From positions 1 through 7,502 of the forward strand of contig JACDGO010000024.1 of NCBI GenBank assembly GCA_013821585.1: a stretch of 7,502 nucleotides of DNA, given 5' to 3'. This DNA comes from Sphingomonadaceae bacterium (GTDB taxonomy: Bacteria > Pseudomonadota > Alphaproteobacteria > Sphingomonadales > Sphingomonadaceae). Below, in pieces: positions 6,155 to 7,502 of the stretch. Below the pieces are notes generated by a model that was not told the origin of the DNA, made no database searches, and saw only the letters and a list, made by a program, of their open reading frames with translations. The translations under genes and the position numbers were made by a program. Each line of letters opens with the position of its first letter. The stretch's first letter is position 1.

Positions 6155-7360
6155 TCATTTCCGCTTTCGATGATGCGTGGGTTTGCGTCGCGGCGCGACA
6201 ACAGCATGCCCGCCGCCGGCGTGGCTGGGAGTTTGTGGTTGGGCCGACGCGACCTCCACCGCACCGATGTCGCAGCCCTTGCCTTGCGGCCGAGCGACCC
6301 CCCGCATGTCCGCCTGAAGGTTCGCCCACGGCGGCAACACTCCTGCCTTGAGTCCCTTGGGGACACAGGCGGCAATGGGGATCGCGTCGATCAACGGACT
6401 GTCGGCGAGCGGGTGGACGAGCGGCACGATCCCGCGTTCCGGCGGCTGGGGCCTGAGTTTCGGATCGCCGCCGTTGCCCTTGTCGGTGGGATTGCGACCG
6501 AACCCGCAGCTGGCGTCACCGGCAAAATTGTAACCCCACGAAACCGTTGGCTCCTTCAGCGCTCCGCAGGATTTGCCGGCACCGCGAGGAACGGCGATGA
6601 CCGAACCGAATGCGGACAGCGCGCCGCTGCGCACGTCGACGTTGGGCGCGCTGTTATCCTGCACGGTCGAATAGATGAGGGTGACGGCATGCTCCGCCGC
6701 GACGCCGCCGATGCCGATCCGGCTTTGCTCGCCGACCGTGTTTCCGCTGACGTTCGAATTGACCAGCGTGGCGCTGGTGAAGCTCGCGATCCCGGCGCCA
6801 AGCTCGCGCGCGAAATTCAGCGAAACGCTCGATCCGGTCAGGACGACATCGCCCTGCGAAGCGATGCCTCCCCCGGCGCCGGCGGACTTGTTGCCATAGA
6901 TATTGGAATTCTTGACATTGACCCCGCCTAAACCGCGAATGAACACGCCGCCGCCGGGCTCGGTCGCGGCATCGCCGCCGGTGATCGTCAGATCATTGAG
7001 ATTGAGCTGGGCAGCGCCGAACTGGTCGATCACGCGGGCGCCTGGACACGTCTGGCGGATGGTCGCGCCGTTGCCGCTGATCGTCAGGAGGCCCTGGCTC
7101 AAATGATCGAGGTCGCCGTTGCGGTTGGCGTCGTCGTCGGTCGTCCCGCACTTGGTCAGGCGATATTCCTTGCCTCCCTGGAGCAGGATATTGCCCTCGG
7201 CGTCGGACAGATTGACCTGATCCATCGCCTCGCGAAGCGAGATCTTCCCATCGTTGGGATCGACCTCGTCCTCGGTCGTGGTCACCTGAACGAGCGTGGC
7301 GCGCTGCGCCGGTGATGCTGATGCAACGGACGCGAGCAACAGTAGTGGAGCGATAATCAT
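6155..7360 (-). CDS. Secreted right-handed beta-helix protein (CSLREA / choice-of-anchor Q type)
   Basis: A 401-residue exported protein. It opens with a short signal peptide, MIIAPLLLLASVASA (1-15, cleavage near 15-18), with no positive charge in its n-region. It is followed by the CSLREA-type block DPNDGKISLREAM (34-46; Ile40 replaces the usual Cys) and the acidic loop DDDANRNGDLDH (75-86). A parallel beta-helix region (about 90-245) has recurring GGG(V/I) and N-S-N turns such as GGGVFIRG, NSNIYGN, GGGIASQG and NSNVSGN. The family's C-terminal box follows: DSPLIDA, DMRGVARPQG and CDIGAVE (363-369). The last 13 residues, APRRKPTHHRKRK, are strongly basic, with no LPXTG, PEP-CTERM or hydrophobic anchor. 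Start at 7360 was chosen because GAAAGGTG (7375-7368) is a good ribosome site 7 nt upstream, it gives a signal peptide, and it overlaps the stop of the preceding gene. The in-frame ATG at 7471 would overlap that gene and add an unlikely Arg-rich leader. Biochemical role unknown; such folds occur in surface adhesins and polysaccharide-active proteins. Confidence 0.88.
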   Translation of the reverse strand: MIIAPLLLLASVASASPAQRATLVQVTTTEDEVDPNDGKISLREAMDQVNLSDAEGNILLQGGKEYRLTKCGTTDDDANRNGDLDHLSQGLLTISGNGATIRQTCPGARVIDQFGAAQLNLNDLTITGGDAATEPGGGVFIRGLGGVNVKNSNIYGNKSAGAGGGIASQGDVVLTGSSVSLNFARELGAGIASFTSATLVNSNVSGNTVGEQSRIGIGGVAAEHAVTLIYSTVQDNSAPNVDVRSGALSAFGSVIAVPRGAGKSCGALKEPTVSWGYNFAGDASCGFGRNPTDKGNGGDPKLRPQPPERGIVPLVHPLADSPLIDAIPIAACVPKGLKAGVLPPWANLQADMRGVARPQGKGCDIGAVEVASAQPQTPSHAGGGHAVVAPRRKPTHHRKRK

Positions 7361-7502
7361 TCGTTGGCACCTTTCAGTTTGATGCGTGCGCCGATAACGT
7401 AGCCTCCCTGCGCCCCGTCCACGGTGCCAACGGAGACATTCGGATTGAAACCCTGCCGGGCAACTTCGCACTTCCGGTTCAAGTGATTTTTCGCAAAGAC
7501 GT
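7357..7502 (-). CDS. C-terminal end of a probable outer-membrane (TonB-receptor-like) protein; 5' end outside window
   Basis: Reading the minus strand in from the right edge gives 47 codons ending in TGA (7359-7357). VFAKNHLNRK resembles the penultimate strand of TonB-dependent receptors ('.fvkNlfdk..'). It is followed by QGFNPNVSVGTVDGAQ and a final amphipathic strand GGYVIGARIKLK, then GANE. The stop overlaps the beta-helix start codon as ATGA (7360-7357), so the two genes are translationally coupled and this frame is almost certainly real despite being cut by the window. If it is a barrel, the trailing GANE after the last strand is slightly atypical, because receptors usually end in an aromatic residue. 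It could also be another beta-barrel protein. That the frame is coding is much surer than the family. Confidence 0.65.
   Translation of the reverse strand, partial: VFAKNHLNRKCEVARQGFNPNVSVGTVDGAQGGYVIGARIKLKGANE
7368..7375 (-). promoter_or_regulatory. Ribosome binding site deciding the beta-helix gene start
   Basis: On the minus strand GAAAGGTG (7375 to 7368) lies 7 nt before the ATG at 7360-7358. It falls inside the coding end of the upstream gene (codons for its KLKG), as expected for a coupled ATGA junction. It supports the 401-residue start over the 438-residue one. Confidence 0.65.

Noticed and set aside
5807..6931. 374-residue plus-strand ORF across the convergent junction
   Set aside because: It overlaps the oxidoreductase end and runs antisense to the beta-helix gene; the composition is Arg/Gly/Asp-rich shadow translation without a recognisable domain.
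6155..7471. 438-residue version of the beta-helix protein starting at 7471
   Set aside because: The extra 37 residues are Arg/Cys-rich, precede a clear signal peptide, and lie over the coding end of the upstream gene in another frame. The ATG at 7360 has a good ribosome site and an ATGA junction.

Overview
The window is GC-rich DNA from what is most likely an alphaproteobacterium of the sphingomonad type. This rests on the codon use, on the style of the TonB-dependent receptor, and on a fused indolepyruvate ferredoxin oxidoreductase-family protein of about 1160 residues. The taxonomic call is inference from family resemblance, not from a marker gene.

Left to right, the layout is as follows. 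(1) Bases 1-1619 (+) hold the C-terminal 538 residues of a TonB-dependent outer-membrane receptor whose plug and signal peptide lie upstream of the window. (2) Bases 1620-2151 contain no intact gene. They hold a perfect 7-bp hairpin (1678-1696), a decayed, truncated IS5-family transposase N-terminus (about 1745-1962), a stretch with nothing recognisable (1963-2075), and an AT-rich promoter region with two palindromes (2089-2099 and 2107-2127). (3) Bases 2152-2655 (+) encode a MarR-family regulator. Its stop overlaps (ATGA) the start of (4), bases 2652-6149 (+), a 1165-residue fused indolepyruvate ferredoxin oxidoreductase-family enzyme. (5) On the minus strand, converging with only 5 bp between the stop codons, 7360-6155 encodes a secreted CSLREA / choice-of-anchor Q right-handed beta-helix protein. 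(6) The minus strand at 7502-7357 carries the last 47 residues of a further gene, with the look of a TonB-receptor barrel end. Its stop codon overlaps the beta-helix start codon, again as ATGA.

Functionally there are three units. The left receptor is the end of a separate transcription unit. The MarR/oxidoreductase pair is a translationally coupled operon with operator-like palindromes in front, so the regulator probably controls itself and an enzyme that oxidatively decarboxylates aryl-pyruvates (or a related 2-oxoacid) to acyl-CoA with reduction of ferredoxin. The minus-strand unit pairs an outer-membrane-barrel-like protein with a secreted beta-helix protein, suggesting a cell-surface job. 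No tRNA, rRNA, CRISPR array or intact mobile element was seen. The less expected points are the partial minus-strand gene and its coupling to the beta-helix gene, the double palindrome before marR, and the polybasic C-terminus of the beta-helix protein.
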